Source of the DNA: CAIWHR01 sp963717695
GTDB taxonomy: Bacteria > Pseudomonadota > Gammaproteobacteria > Burkholderiales > Casimicrobiaceae
DNA: 64,000 nt
Reading direction: 5' to 3'
NCBI GenBank assembly: GCA_963717695.1
Contig: CAVQWR010000007.1
Coordinates: 702,247-766,246, forward strand
The notes beneath the pieces were generated by a model. That model was given only the letters and a program-made list of their open reading frames with translations. It did not search any database and was not told where the DNA came from. The position numbers and the translations under genes are program-made. How positions within the stretch are numbered: the first letter of the stretch is position 1; each line of letters starts with the position of its first letter. This document shows, one piece after another, positions 1 through 9,201 of this stretch.

Positions 1-458
1 CCGCGGCGCTCCCTGCGGACTGGGACGTCGTGAAGGTCTATTTCGCCATCACGATCATCATTTCGCTCATCGGCTGGACCGAGCTGGCGCGGGTCGTTCG
101 CGGGCGGTTCATTTCGCTGAAGGAGGAGGACTTCGTCATGGCGGCCGAGCTCGTCGGCTGCAGCAAGTCGCGGATCATCTTCCGCCACATGGTGCCGTCG
201 TTCATCAGCCACATCATCGCGGCCACCACGCTGGCGATCCCCGCGATGATCATCAGCGAGACGTCGTTGAGCTTCCTGGGGCTGGGGCTGCGGCCGCCCG
301 CCATCAGCTGGGGGGTGCTGCTCCAGGATGCGCAGAACATCCAGGCGCTGGCCATCTCGCCGTGGCTGCTCATCCCTTCGCTTGCCGTCATCGTCGCGGT
401 GCTCGCGTTCAATTTCATGGGCGACGGCATCCGGGACGCGGCGGATCCTTACCTGTAG
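1..458 (+). CDS. Peptide ABC transporter permease, OppC/DppC type (5' truncated)
   Basis: C-terminal part of an inner-membrane permease of an oligo/dipeptide ABC importer. The reading frame is open from the first bases of the window (codons from position 3), so the start lies upstream. The cytoplasmic EAA loop is visible as MAAELVGCSKSRIIFRHMVP, where the permease contacts its ATPases. It is followed by hydrophobic helices and the usual C-terminus with GDGIRDAADPYL, typical of DppC/OppC. The two ATPase genes directly downstream on the same strand confirm the family. The substrate cannot be read from the sequence; peptides are the default for this family, but nickel or glutathione importers are built the same way. 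Confidence 0.9.
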   Translation, partial: AALPADWDVVKVYFAITIIISLIGWTELARVVRGRFISLKEEDFVMAAELVGCSKSRIIFRHMVPSFISHIIAATTLAIPAMIISETSLSFLGLGLRPPAISWGVLLQDAQNIQALAISPWLLIPSLAVIVAVLAFNFMGDGIRDAADPYL

Positions 459-471
459 CGGCGCAACGACG

Positions 472-1453
472 ATGCAAGAAGATCGCAAGCCTCTGCTGTC
501 GGTGCGGAACCTGAAGACGAGCTTCTTTCCAGGACGAGGGAACGTCAAGGCCGTCGACGGCGCTACCTTCGACGTGTACCCGGGAAGGACGCTCGGCATC
601 GTCGGCGAGAGCGGCTGCGGCAAGAGCGTCACCGCGCAGTCGATCCTGCGCATCGTCGACCAGCCCGGCCGGATCGTCGACGGAGAGATCGTCCTCACCC
701 GCGCCGACGGGTCGCAGGTCGACCTCGTCAAGCTCGAGGCCAACAGCAGGGAGATACGCTCGATCCGCGGCGGGCGACATCGGGCTCATCTTCCAGGAGC
801 CGATGACCTCCTTCAGCCCGGTCCACACGGTCGGCGAGCAGATCATCGAGGCGATCCGCCTGCACAACGCAGTCGGCAAGAAGGAGGCGAGGCGGCGCGG
901 AATCGAGGCGCTGCGCAGCGTCGGCATCCCGAAGCCGGAGCGGCGCATCGACGAGTACTCGTTCGAGCTCTCCGGCGGGCTTCGCCAGCGCGCGATGATC
1001 GCGGTCGCCCTTTCCTGCGATCCGCGTCTCCTCATCGCCGACGAGCCGACGACGGCGCTCGACGTCACCACCCAGGCGCAGATCCTGGATCTGCTGCGCA
1101 AGATCCAGCAGGAGCGGGGCATGGCCATCATGCTCATCACGCACAACCTCGGCGTGGTCGCGGAGATGGCCGACGACGTGGTCGTCATGTATCTGGGCCG
1201 CGTGGTCGAGCAGGGCACGGTCGACGACATCTTCCACGATCCGAAGCACCCGTACACGAAGGCGCTGCTGCAGTCGATTCCGAGCATCGAGTCGGTGCCG
1301 AGATTGAAGCTTCCGACGATCAGCGGATCCATTCCCCATCCGTACAACCGGCCGACCGGCTGCCCCTTCCATCCCCGCTGCACAGCCGCATCCCCGGCCG
1401 CTGCGACCGAAGCGAACCGCCTCTTCTGCCAGTCGGTGACGGAAGAATGGTGA
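472..1453 (+). CDS. Peptide ABC transporter ATPase, OppD/DppD type (one frameshift)
   Basis: Nucleotide-binding subunit that powers the peptide importer. Walker A GESGCGKS lies near residue 45. After the frame break come the Q-loop FQEPM, signature LSGGLRQR, Walker B LLIADEP and the H-loop TH. The C-terminal oligopeptide-binding extension ends in GCPFHPRC, as in OppD/DppD. The first roughly 100 codons and the remainder are in different frames. The shift falls near 768-775, where one extra G in a G-rich run would explain it, so I treat it as a sequencing error or a very recent mutation. ATG at 472 lies 14 bp after the permease stop, consistent with one operon. Confidence 0.85.
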
Positions 1454-1503
1454 GCTGCTTTCTCTACCAATGACGAGCGACGCCGTCAGGCACCGGGAAG
1501 TCC

Positions 1504-2526
<1,023 letters not shown>

Positions 2527-2626
2527 CGGAATCCGCTGCGAATATGTGACAGCCGCAACCGATGGCCGCTTTCGACTGCGGACTCAATCGATCGACCTTC
2601 TCCGAAGCGGACGTTCGTGAACGGCC

Positions 2627-3585
2627 ATGAGTGGGCTCATGGTCAATGCGCCATTCCCCGGTGTCGCCTTTCGTGCGATCCTGGTCCTCGCCTGTACCGT
2701 AACGCGAACTGGGGCCGCACCTCTGACGGACAATGGCGAAACGCTTCCGCTTCGCTGTGGGACCTCCCTGAGCGCCCTCGGATTTCCTGGCCCCTTGCTT
2801 CGGGCAACAGTTCGCGGAGTGCCGGTCTGGTTCATCGTGGATTCGGGGGCTTCGACCCACGCGCTCGCGTCGTGGGTGGTGAGCGTCGCGCATCTCGAAA
2901 CGCGGCGGACGAAATCAACCGTTGCGGGATCAACAGGTGTGGAACGTCCTGTCCGCGCGATAACCAATCAAAAAATCGGGCTGGAAGGAGGCCACGATCT
3001 CACGCTCCGTGACGCGATCGTCGTTGAGTTTCCACCGGACTTCGCCGAGCAGAGGATCGGTGGACTCGTGTCGCCGCAACTGCTCGCCACGAGACACGTC
3101 GCCGCGGTGCTAGATCTCCGAACGCCTTTGCTGCGATTCGAGCCATTCGATAGGGCGGCAGCGAGCCTCGGTCGCGATCGCCGCTGGTCTCGAGTGGTTC
3201 GCGCGTATGCCACAACCAGGAGTCGCCATTCGAGAATCGGCTGTACGCGGCGTCGGTGACGGCCAATGGCATTGCCGGCACGTTGTTGGTGGATACGGGC
3301 GCCACCAGTACTCTCGTCGTGCCGGGTTCTCGCATTGCAAACTCGCTGGCGGACCACGCATCGGGGGCTGGTCAGGCACAGGGCGTCGGCGGCGGCGTGC
3401 AAACGATGCCGGTCGCGGCCAACGTGAGATTTGAGCGCGGCGGCACGACGTCATTGATCGCTGTGACGATCGGCGGGGCCGCGCCGTCCTGCGGGCCGGA
3501 CGGCCTCATCGGGATGGATGCATTACGCCATTGCATCCTTGTGCTCGGTGAATCGGCGTTCGCGTGGTCTTGCCAAGCAGACTGA
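2627..3585 (+). CDS. Two-lobed aspartic-protease-like exported protein (one frameshift)
   Basis: A protein of about 320 residues with two aspartic-protease-type motifs: IVDSGAST in the first half and LVDTGATSTLV in the second. Each lies in a hydrophobic beta-like context, followed by a glycine-rich flap-like stretch and a late GLIGMDAL motif of the kind found in retropepsin-like bacterial proteins. The N-terminus carries a plausible signal peptide (AFRAILVLACTV). The two halves are in different frames, with the break near 3160-3180, so the gene as given would be truncated. Whether that is error or real decay is unclear. Retropepsin-like folds with two DSG/DTG copies are known in bacteria; the substrate is unknown. 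Confidence 0.6.
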
Positions 3586-3641
3586 TAAAGCGGACGTTCT
3601 GGTATCACGGTCGGCGCGGGAGCCTGCCATGGGTTCCGGTG

Positions 3642-4031
3642 TCACGCTCCGAGGCTCGCGCAGACCCGCTGCAGAAGTGCCCGCACTTCCTTGCCGATGG
3701 CCTGCACTCCCGGCTTGTCGACCAGTTTCAACACAGCCTCGGGGTCCATGAACGCGACCGTTATGGTTCCATCCGCTTCTTCACGCACGACCACATTGCA
3801 AGGTAGCAGCAAACCGATGTCGGGGTCGGCCTCGATGGCACGGTGTGCGAGCGGCGGGTTGCACGCGCCAAGTATCCGATACGGCCGGCCTTCGACATTG
3901 AGCTTGGCCTTCAGCGTCGCCTTGACGTCAATATCCGTGAGCACACCGAATCCTTCCGCCTTCAGGGCCTCGGTGACTTTCGCAACGGCGGTATCGAACG
4001 GCAGCTTGAGCTGCGTGCTGAATCCGTACAT
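3642..4031 (-). CDS. DUF302 family protein
   Basis: A protein of 129 residues matching the DUF302 family in length and layout. It starts MYGFSTQLKLPFDTAV, has the amphipathic helix that normally follows, the central ILGACNPPLAHRAI segment, the strand LLLPCNVVVREE and a C-terminal helix. DUF302 proteins are small alpha/beta proteins with no settled activity, often near metal- or redox-stress genes. This is the last gene of a minus-strand group with a Spy-like protein and a Gly/Met-rich membrane peptide, which suggests an envelope or metal-stress role. The two Cys in the central part could bind metal, but that is only inference. Confidence 0.85.
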   Translation of the reverse strand: MYGFSTQLKLPFDTAVAKVTEALKAEGFGVLTDIDVKATLKAKLNVEGRPYRILGACNPPLAHRAIEADPDIGLLLPCNVVVREEADGTITVAFMDPEAVLKLVDKPGVQAIGKEVRALLQRVCASLGA

Positions 4032-4175
4032 GAATCGACTCCTATTGCGAAGCGGAGATAATGGTCGTGCACCGCAATTTCATTTGAATTGACCCTACGA
4101 TGATCGGTATTGCGATCGGCGGCGGCGATCGCCCGGCGACCAGTTGTACCACGTTAATACTGCCCCGCTTTCATA

Positions 4176-4712
4176 TCAACCATGTTTCATCTTTTCGCGC
4201 TGCTCCGCGGTGAGTACGGCATCCATCTGCTTCTGGGCGGCGAGGGAAAGGTCGAACATCTGCTGCCGAAGCTCTGACATCTCCCGGAAGCTCTTGCTGA
4301 GCGCCGCGTCATCGCGTGGTTCGGCGTTGAACTGCTCGTTCATCTGCGACCGCTCATCCTGCATCTTGCCCATCAGGTCCCAGTGTTTGCGACGTACGTC
4401 GTCCCGGATCTTCGCGATCCTGTTGCGCTGCTCCGTCGTAAGATGGAGATCTGCTCTTGGGCCGTCGCCGCCCATCATGCCGGGCGCCATGCCATAGCCG
4501 CGACCCTGGCCGTCCATCATGCCGGGGCCCATGCCGTAGCCGCCCATCATTCCGTCCCCACCCATGGCGTAGCCGCCCATCACGCCGCCGCCCATGCCAT
4601 AGCCATGGCCGTAAGCATCCTGCGGTGGGTCCGCCAGCGCGCTTGCTCCCACAATTGTTCCGCCAATCAATACGGCGGCGCTCAACGTCTTGCGAAGGTT
4701 CATTTGTTTCAT
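4176..4712 (-). CDS. Spy/CpxP-like periplasmic protein with Gly-Met repeats
   Basis: An exported protein of 178 residues. After a signal peptide (LSAAVLIGGTIVGASALA) there is a low-complexity region of repeated GYGMG, GPGMM and GGDGMMGG units. A helical domain follows with the LTTEQRNRI and LTAEQREKM motifs that mark the Spy/CpxP (LTXXQ) family of periplasmic chaperone-like proteins. I prefer ATG at 4712, because GGAG lies just upstream; an ATG four codons earlier is possible. Known Spy proteins protect unfolded envelope proteins and respond to envelope stress. The Met-rich repeat suggests copper or other metal contact in addition, which is inference. It lies 39 bp after the membrane peptide gene. 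Confidence 0.8.
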   Translation of the reverse strand: MKQMNLRKTLSAAVLIGGTIVGASALADPPQDAYGHGYGMGGGVMGGYAMGGDGMMGGYGMGPGMMDGQGRGYGMAPGMMGGDGPRADLHLTTEQRNRIAKIRDDVRRKHWDLMGKMQDERSQMNEQFNAEPRDDAALSKSFREMSELRQQMFDLSLAAQKQMDAVLTAEQREKMKHG

Positions 4713-4751
4713 CGCTAACTCCATGCAATTAAAGCAGCATCGATTTTCCGT

Positions 4752-4964
4752 TCACTTTCCCTTTTGCTTGACGATCCATGCCACGAGGCCGGCAACGACG
4801 ACGACGAGCAGAATCGGCACCAGTAGCCCGCCGTATCCACCCATGCCGCCGTAGCCGCCCATCCATCCGCTGCCCCCGTTCATCATCCCTCCGTCCTGCG
4901 CCATAACAAGGCCGCTCGCCAAGAGGGGCACCAAACCAAACGCCGTAGCAATTGAGGTCTTCAT
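4752..4964 (-). CDS. Small Gly/Met-rich membrane protein, 70 residues
   Basis: The peptide has an N-terminal signal-like helix ending in VMAQDGG, then a short Met/Gly-rich segment (GGMMNGGSGWMGGYGGMGG) and a C-terminal transmembrane helix LLVPILLVVVVAGLVAWIV capped by KQKGK. ATG at 4964 is chosen because AGGAG stands 6-7 bases upstream and the peptide makes sense from there. It is the first gene of the minus-strand group that continues into the Spy-like protein, which shares the same Gly-Met composition. No named family is recognised. The shared composition suggests the two work together in the periplasm, possibly on metal. Confidence 0.65.
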   Translation of the reverse strand: MKTSIATAFGLVPLLASGLVMAQDGGMMNGGSGWMGGYGGMGGYGGLLVPILLVVVVAGLVAWIVKQKGK

Positions 4965-5385
4965 AAGAGCTCCTGAGCAAATCGATGACGCGATAGCACT
5001 ACTTTGGCGTTGAGCTCGCCAAATTGAACGGCCATCGCGCGATCCCCGGCAAATCCGGGAATGCGAGCGGAACTCCACAGGCATCGACGACCGCTACGAC
5101 CGGCAGATGCGCATTACGTGAAGGTTCCGAATCGGAAACGTTAGAGCAAACCTACGCGGACCCAAGACCGCGGTCCGTGCGTTACCGAACGCCGCCATGC
5201 CGATCGGCGCTCGGCGATAGGCAGTCAGTGCCTGGATGGACCGATGACCCCCTGCATAAAGGGAGAAAACAGGTCAGAAGCGCTGTTAGGCGTGCGCTGG
5301 CGGGCGATGCTCGAGCGTGCGCGACGGGCCGCAAGGGGACTGCCGGGCCACGGACTGTCGCGGGCCTTCCCGATCGTGGACAACG
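4965..5385. other. Non-coding stretch upstream of the membrane-peptide/Spy group
   Basis: No convincing gene is seen. The stretch must carry the promoter of the minus-strand group at 4964. A short palindrome TTCCGAATCGGAA lies near 5126-5138. No T-tract terminator for kduD is visible. Confidence 0.4.
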
Positions 5386-6144
5386 CTATCGCGCGAGCCA
5401 CCCGCCGTCCACGGCCAGCACGTGGCCGTGGACGTAATCGGACGCCGCCGACGCGAGGAACACTGCGGCGCCGGCGAGATCGGCGGGCATCCCCCAGCGC
5501 TCGGCGGGAATGCGCGCGAGAATCGCTTGGTTGCGCTCGGCATCGGCGCGCAGCGCCGCGGTGTTGTTCGTCTCCATGTAGCCGGGCGCGATGGCGTTGA
5601 CGTTTATTCGGCGATTTGCCCATTCGCAGGCGAGAAGCCGCGTCAATCCGGCCACGCCGCTCTTGGACGCCGTGTACGACGCGACGCGGATGCCGCCCTG
5701 GAACGAGAGCATCGATGCGATGTTGATGATCTTGCCCCCGGAACCCTGCGCGACGAATTGTCGTGCCACCGCCTGCGACAGAAAGAACAGCGATCGCAGA
5801 TTGACGTTGACGACGTCGTCCCAGTCGCGCTCGGTGAATTCGAGCGCGTCGGCGCGGCGGATGATGCCGGCATTGTTGACCAGGATGTCGATCCTGCCGA
5901 ACTCGGACAGGCTGCCGGCGACGATGGCCGGGATGTCTGCTGTCGACGAAAGATCCGCTTTCACGTCGAGATAGCGGCGACCGGCTGCTTCGACCGCGGC
6001 GCGCGTGGCCGCAGAATCGCTGCGATTCGCCCCCACGATGTCGGCTCCGGCCTCCGCAAGCGCGGCGGCAATTCCGAGGCCGAGGCCGGTGTTGCAGCCG
6101 GTGACGATGGCGGTCTTGCCTTCGAGGTCGAACAGCCGATGCAT
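5386..6144 (-). CDS. kduD: 2-dehydro-3-deoxy-D-gluconate 5-dehydrogenase, KduD-type SDR
   Basis: A short-chain dehydrogenase of 252 residues. It shows the NAD-binding TGCNTGLGLGIA motif, NNAGI, the catalytic Ser in IASM, and the YTASK catalytic Tyr/Lys pair. The C-terminus with VHGHVLAVDGGWLAR is typical of KduD. KduD oxidises 2-dehydro-3-deoxy-gluconate or interconverts the 2,5-diketo compound in breakdown of unsaturated uronates from pectin or alginate-like polymers. The neighbouring kduI, which makes its substrate, makes the specific assignment more secure than the SDR fold alone. It starts 28 bp after the kduI stop, in one operon. Confidence 0.85.
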   Translation of the reverse strand: MHRLFDLEGKTAIVTGCNTGLGLGIAAALAEAGADIVGANRSDSAATRAAVEAAGRRYLDVKADLSSTADIPAIVAGSLSEFGRIDILVNNAGIIRRADALEFTERDWDDVVNVNLRSLFFLSQAVARQFVAQGSGGKIINIASMLSFQGGIRVASYTASKSGVAGLTRLLACEWANRRINVNAIAPGYMETNNTAALRADAERNQAILARIPAERWGMPADLAGAAVFLASAASDYVHGHVLAVDGGWLAR

Positions 6145-6172
6145 CGGAGCCCTCGCCTGCGTGGGCGCGCGA

Positions 6173-7009
6173 TCAGCGCAGCGCCGAAGGCGCCACGCCG
6201 TCCATGTCGGGGAAGACCTGATTCTCGCCCACCATTCCCCAGATGAAGGTGTACGCCTGCGTGCCCGCGCCCGAATGGATCGACCAGCTCGGGCTGATGA
6301 CGGCCTGCTCGTTGCGCACGACGATGTGCCGCGTTTCCCGCGGCTCGCCCATCAGGTGGATCACCATGCTCTCCGGCAGCAGGTTGAAGTAGAAATAGAC
6401 CTCCATGCGGCGGTCGTGCGTGTGGCAGGGCATGGTGTTCCACACGCTTCCTTCCTCCAGCCGGGTCATCCCCATCACCAGCTGGCAGGTGGGCAGCACG
6501 TCGGGCAGGATGAACTTGTGGATCGTGCGCCGATTGGCGGTACGGGCATCGCCCAGCGTTTCGTGCGACGCCTGCGCCATCGATATGGTCCTGTGCGGGT
6601 ACGCCGCGTGAGCCGGCGCGCTGTTGAAATAGAGCTTCGCCGGGCGCGACGGGTCGCGGCTGGCGAAGCGGACCGCGCGCGCCCCTTTGCCGACGTAGAG
6701 CGCCTCCTCTGTTTTCACGTCGAAGCGAGCGCCGTCGATCGTCACGAATGCGTCGCCGCCGATGTTGATGAGGCCGAGCTCGCGCCGCTCGAGAAAGAAT
6801 TCGGTGCCCGTGTGCCGGCCGAGTTCGGGCGCAAACTCCAACGGCTCGACGGTCGGGCAGATGCCGCCGACGATGATGCGGTCGATCTGGCTGTAGGTGA
6901 GTGTGATCTCTCCCGGCGCGAAGATTCCCTCAATGAGAAAATGACGGCGCAGGCCTTCGGTGTCGAGCGTCCGTGCCTGTTCGCTGTGCACCGGTTGACG
7001 GATTTCCAT
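6173..7009 (-). CDS. kduI: 5-dehydro-4-deoxy-D-glucuronate isomerase
   Basis: A protein of 278 residues, the normal KduI length, alignable along its whole length: N-terminus LRRHFLIEGIF, then GEITLTYSQIDRIIVGG, and the metal-binding cupin section GSVWNTMPCHTHDRRMEVY with two His. KduI isomerises 4-deoxy-L-threo-5-hexosulose uronate, formed from unsaturated uronic acids, to the diketo acid used by KduD. It is a cytoplasmic zinc enzyme. With kduD downstream and a sugar ABC transporter diverging upstream, the locus looks built for uptake and use of uronate-containing sugars. ATG at 7009 follows the ACT-domain gene by 54 bp. Confidence 0.93.
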   Translation of the reverse strand: MEIRQPVHSEQARTLDTEGLRRHFLIEGIFAPGEITLTYSQIDRIIVGGICPTVEPLEFAPELGRHTGTEFFLERRELGLINIGGDAFVTIDGARFDVKTEEALYVGKGARAVRFASRDPSRPAKLYFNSAPAHAAYPHRTISMAQASHETLGDARTANRRTIHKFILPDVLPTCQLVMGMTRLEEGSVWNTMPCHTHDRRMEVYFYFNLLPESMVIHLMGEPRETRHIVVRNEQAVISPSWSIHSGAGTQAYTFIWGMVGENQVFPDMDGVAPSALR

Positions 7010-7063
7010 GGGGATTCTTTCGGGTGGGCCGGGGACGCGCTTTCCGGCGGCATGAAGTGAAGT

Positions 7064-7615
7064 CTAGCCGCCTGTCGTGGCGGCGCCGCTCGCCTGCGTG
7101 TCGAGTTCGATGTCGACCATCATTTCCGTTGCGAGCGTCTCGAGCTCGCGCTTCAGCTCGTCGTTGCGCAGCGAGTCCGGGACGGCGAGAACCGCCTTGA
7201 CCCTGAAGAGCTGGCCGGCGGACATCGGAGCGCTCACGACCTCGGTATAAAGCTCCTCGATGCTGACGCCGTGCCGCGCAAGGCTGCCCGACAGGTCGCG
7301 CACGATCCCCGGATGATCGTTCCCGACGAGTTCAAGACTGACGGCCCGCTTCCTTGCCGGCGGCAACCCTCTCGAATCCCCCGTCACGATGACGACGTGC
7401 AATCCGGAGGAAATGAGTCCGCGGAGCGCGCTGGAGATCGGTTCGACATTCTGTTCCGGCACTTCGATATGCACGATGCCGGCGAACTGGCCAGCGAGGC
7501 TCGCCATGCGGCTGCCGACCCAGTTCGCGCCGAAGCGCTGGGCGACATCGGAGAGCGAATTGACGATGCCGGGGCGATCGCTGCCAATCACTGTCAATAC
7601 GAGAGACGTCGTCAC
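7064..7615 (-). CDS. ACT-domain protein related to glycine cleavage repressor GcvR
   Basis: A protein of 183 residues made of two ACT domains. The first begins LVLTVIGSDRPGIVNSLSDV and the second SLELVGNDHPGIVRDLSGSL, the hallmark DRPGIV/DHPGIV turns of the GcvR-like group. It has no DNA-binding domain. In E. coli, GcvR binds glycine and holds the activator GcvA inactive. Here no gcv gene is near, so the true partner is unknown. It starts at GTG 7615. It is upstream of kduI-kduD on the same strand, but a functional link with uronate use is not obvious. Confidence 0.8.
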   Translation of the reverse strand: MTTSLVLTVIGSDRPGIVNSLSDVAQRFGANWVGSRMASLAGQFAGIVHIEVPEQNVEPISSALRGLISSGLHVVIVTGDSRGLPPARKRAVSLELVGNDHPGIVRDLSGSLARHGVSIEELYTEVVSAPMSAGQLFRVKAVLAVPDSLRNDELKRELETLATEMMVDIELDTQASGAATTGG

Positions 7616-8037
7616 GGCTTCAGCCTTTTGGTGGGGATGTTTTCAAAATAATAACCGTTTCGGGGGCGCGTCGCTGGCGACGACCCTTCCCGGCACGCCC
7701 GCCCCCCATTACGTAGGCAGCGATATCGCATGAGGGACGCTTGCGAAGCGCCAAACGAGCCCTGAAGTGGTCCGCTGAACCGATCGGGGGACGGACGACC
7801 TTCGGTGAAATGCACCACCGTCCGAGAATAAGTCGGGATGGCGGCCTGGACCCGCCGGATCGCGGCAATATTGGTCGCCTGCGGCATCGATCGACGCTGG
7901 CGCCACGCAGTCCTTGGTGCCCGTTGACGTAAGTCAACACGGGGTGCCCTCGCGCGACCGATCATGAACGCTTCTCGCGTGAACGCGGCGGACGCGCAGC
8001 CCCGCATGCGCGGATTCCGACCAAAGAGGTCAGGACT
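7616..8037. other. Divergent promoter region between ACT-kdu genes and the sugar ABC operon
   Basis: About 420 bp without a gene. It holds the perfect palindrome listed separately at 7923-7938. An A/T-rich ATAATA near 7649-7654 could be a -10 box for the minus strand, with no good -35. Nothing else is recognised. Confidence 0.5.
7923..7938. promoter_or_regulatory. Perfect palindrome, candidate operator
   Basis: GTTGACGTAAGTCAAC is two 6-bp arms separated by 4 bp, about 100 bp upstream of the ABC ATPase start and about 310 bp upstream of the divergent ACT-kduI-kduD genes. Size and symmetry fit a dimeric GntR- or LacI-type repressor. No regulator gene lies beside it, so the binding protein is unknown. 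Confidence 0.45.
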
Positions 8038-9141
8038 ATGGCGGGGGTGACCCTCAGGAACGTCGTCAAGCAGTTCGGCGCGGTCAAGGTGGTCGACGAC
8101 CTGTCCATCGAAATCCAGGACAAGGAGTTCGCGGTCCTGGTCGGCCCTTCGGGCTGCGGCAAGACGACGGCGCTGCGCATGATCGCCGGCCTCGAGACGG
8201 TCACCTCCGGCGAGATCTGCATCGGCGACACGCTCGTCAACGACATGGCACCGAAGGATCGGGACATCGCCATGGTGTTCCAGAGCTACGCCCTGTATCC
8301 GCACATGAACATCCGCGAGAACATGGGCTTCGGGCTCAAGATCCGCCGGCTTCCGAAGCAGGAAATCGATGCCCGGGTGCAGGAGGCGGCGGACATCCTC
8401 GGCCTCAACGACCTCTTGGAGCGAAAGCCGAAGGAACTGTCCGGCGGACAGCGTCAACGCGTGGCGCTGGGTCGTGCCATCGTGCGCAAGCCGAAGCTGT
8501 TCCTGTTCGACGAGCCGCTCTCCAACCTCGATGCCAAGCTGCGTGTCGCAATGCGCGCGGAGATCAGCAAGCTCCATCGCCGTCTCGGCGCCACGATCAT
8601 CTACGTGACGCATGACCAGGTGGAGGCCATGACGATGGCCGACCGGATCTTCATCCTGAGCAAGGGCGTCCTGCAGCAGAGCGGTGCGCCCATGGAAGTC
8701 TATTCGAGGCCGGCAAGCCGCTTCGTCGCCGGCTTCATCGGTTCGCCGGCGATGAACTTCGTCGACGCGGCGGCGATTGAGACGGACGACGGCCTGTTCA
8801 TCGACGCCGGCGACTTCCGGGTCAGGGCGCCGGAATCGTTTCGTGCGAGCCTCAAACCCTATGGCGGTCGACAAGTCGTGTTCGGGATTCGTCCCGAGGA
8901 TATCGCGATGCACGATGCCTCTGCGGCGGCCGACATCGGCAACACGGTCACGATGCAGGCCGAAGTCGTGGAGCCGCTGGGCTCGGAAATCTTCGCGCAC
9001 CTGACCTGCGGCAGGCATTCCGTCGTCGCCCGGATGGGCGTGCCCGAAACACCGCTTCGAGTCGGCGAAGCATTGCAGGTCGACCTGAAGCTGCAGAACG
9101 CGCACGTATTCGATTCCGAGACTTCGCAAACGATCATCTAG
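8038..9141 (+). CDS. Carbohydrate ABC transporter ATPase, UgpC/MsmK type
   Basis: An ATPase of 367 residues of the carbohydrate-uptake family. It shows Walker A GPSGCGKT, Q-loop FQSYALYPHM, signature LSGGQRQR, Walker B LFLFDEPLSNLDAKLR and H-loop THDQVEAMTMADRI. The C-terminal region after residue 240 is the OB-fold/TOBE regulatory domain (VVFGIRPEDIAMHD). This class energises binding-protein-dependent sugar importers. AGAGG precedes ATG 8038. It is the first gene of a four-gene operon with binding protein and two permeases. Substrate is inferred from the divergent kduI-kduD genes to be a uronate or oligouronide, but this is not shown by the protein itself. Confidence 0.93.
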   Translation: MAGVTLRNVVKQFGAVKVVDDLSIEIQDKEFAVLVGPSGCGKTTALRMIAGLETVTSGEICIGDTLVNDMAPKDRDIAMVFQSYALYPHMNIRENMGFGLKIRRLPKQEIDARVQEAADILGLNDLLERKPKELSGGQRQRVALGRAIVRKPKLFLFDEPLSNLDAKLRVAMRAEISKLHRRLGATIIYVTHDQVEAMTMADRIFILSKGVLQQSGAPMEVYSRPASRFVAGFIGSPAMNFVDAAAIETDDGLFIDAGDFRVRAPESFRASLKPYGGRQVVFGIRPEDIAMHDASAAADIGNTVTMQAEVVEPLGSEIFAHLTCGRHSVVARMGVPETPLRVGEALQVDLKLQNAHVFDSETSQTII

Positions 9142-9143
9142 GA

Positions 9144-9179
9144 GCGCGGCGTCGGGGCAGGTCGCCGTCGACGCCGCGC
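9144..9179 (+). other. Intercistronic stem-loop after the ABC ATPase gene
   Basis: A perfect 11-bp G+C-rich stem (arms 9144-9154 and 9169-9179, 14-base loop) with no T-tract. It begins 3 bp after the stop codon and precedes the binding-protein gene. Such hairpins usually mark RNA processing or protect 3' ends rather than terminate. Confidence 0.6.
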
Positions 9180-9201
9180 GGCATTCAATCATGGAGGGTG
9201 T

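Noticed and set aside
5024..5437. Plus-strand reading frame overlapping the end of kduD
   Set aside because: It has no ribosome site or family similarity, and overlaps kduD in antisense.
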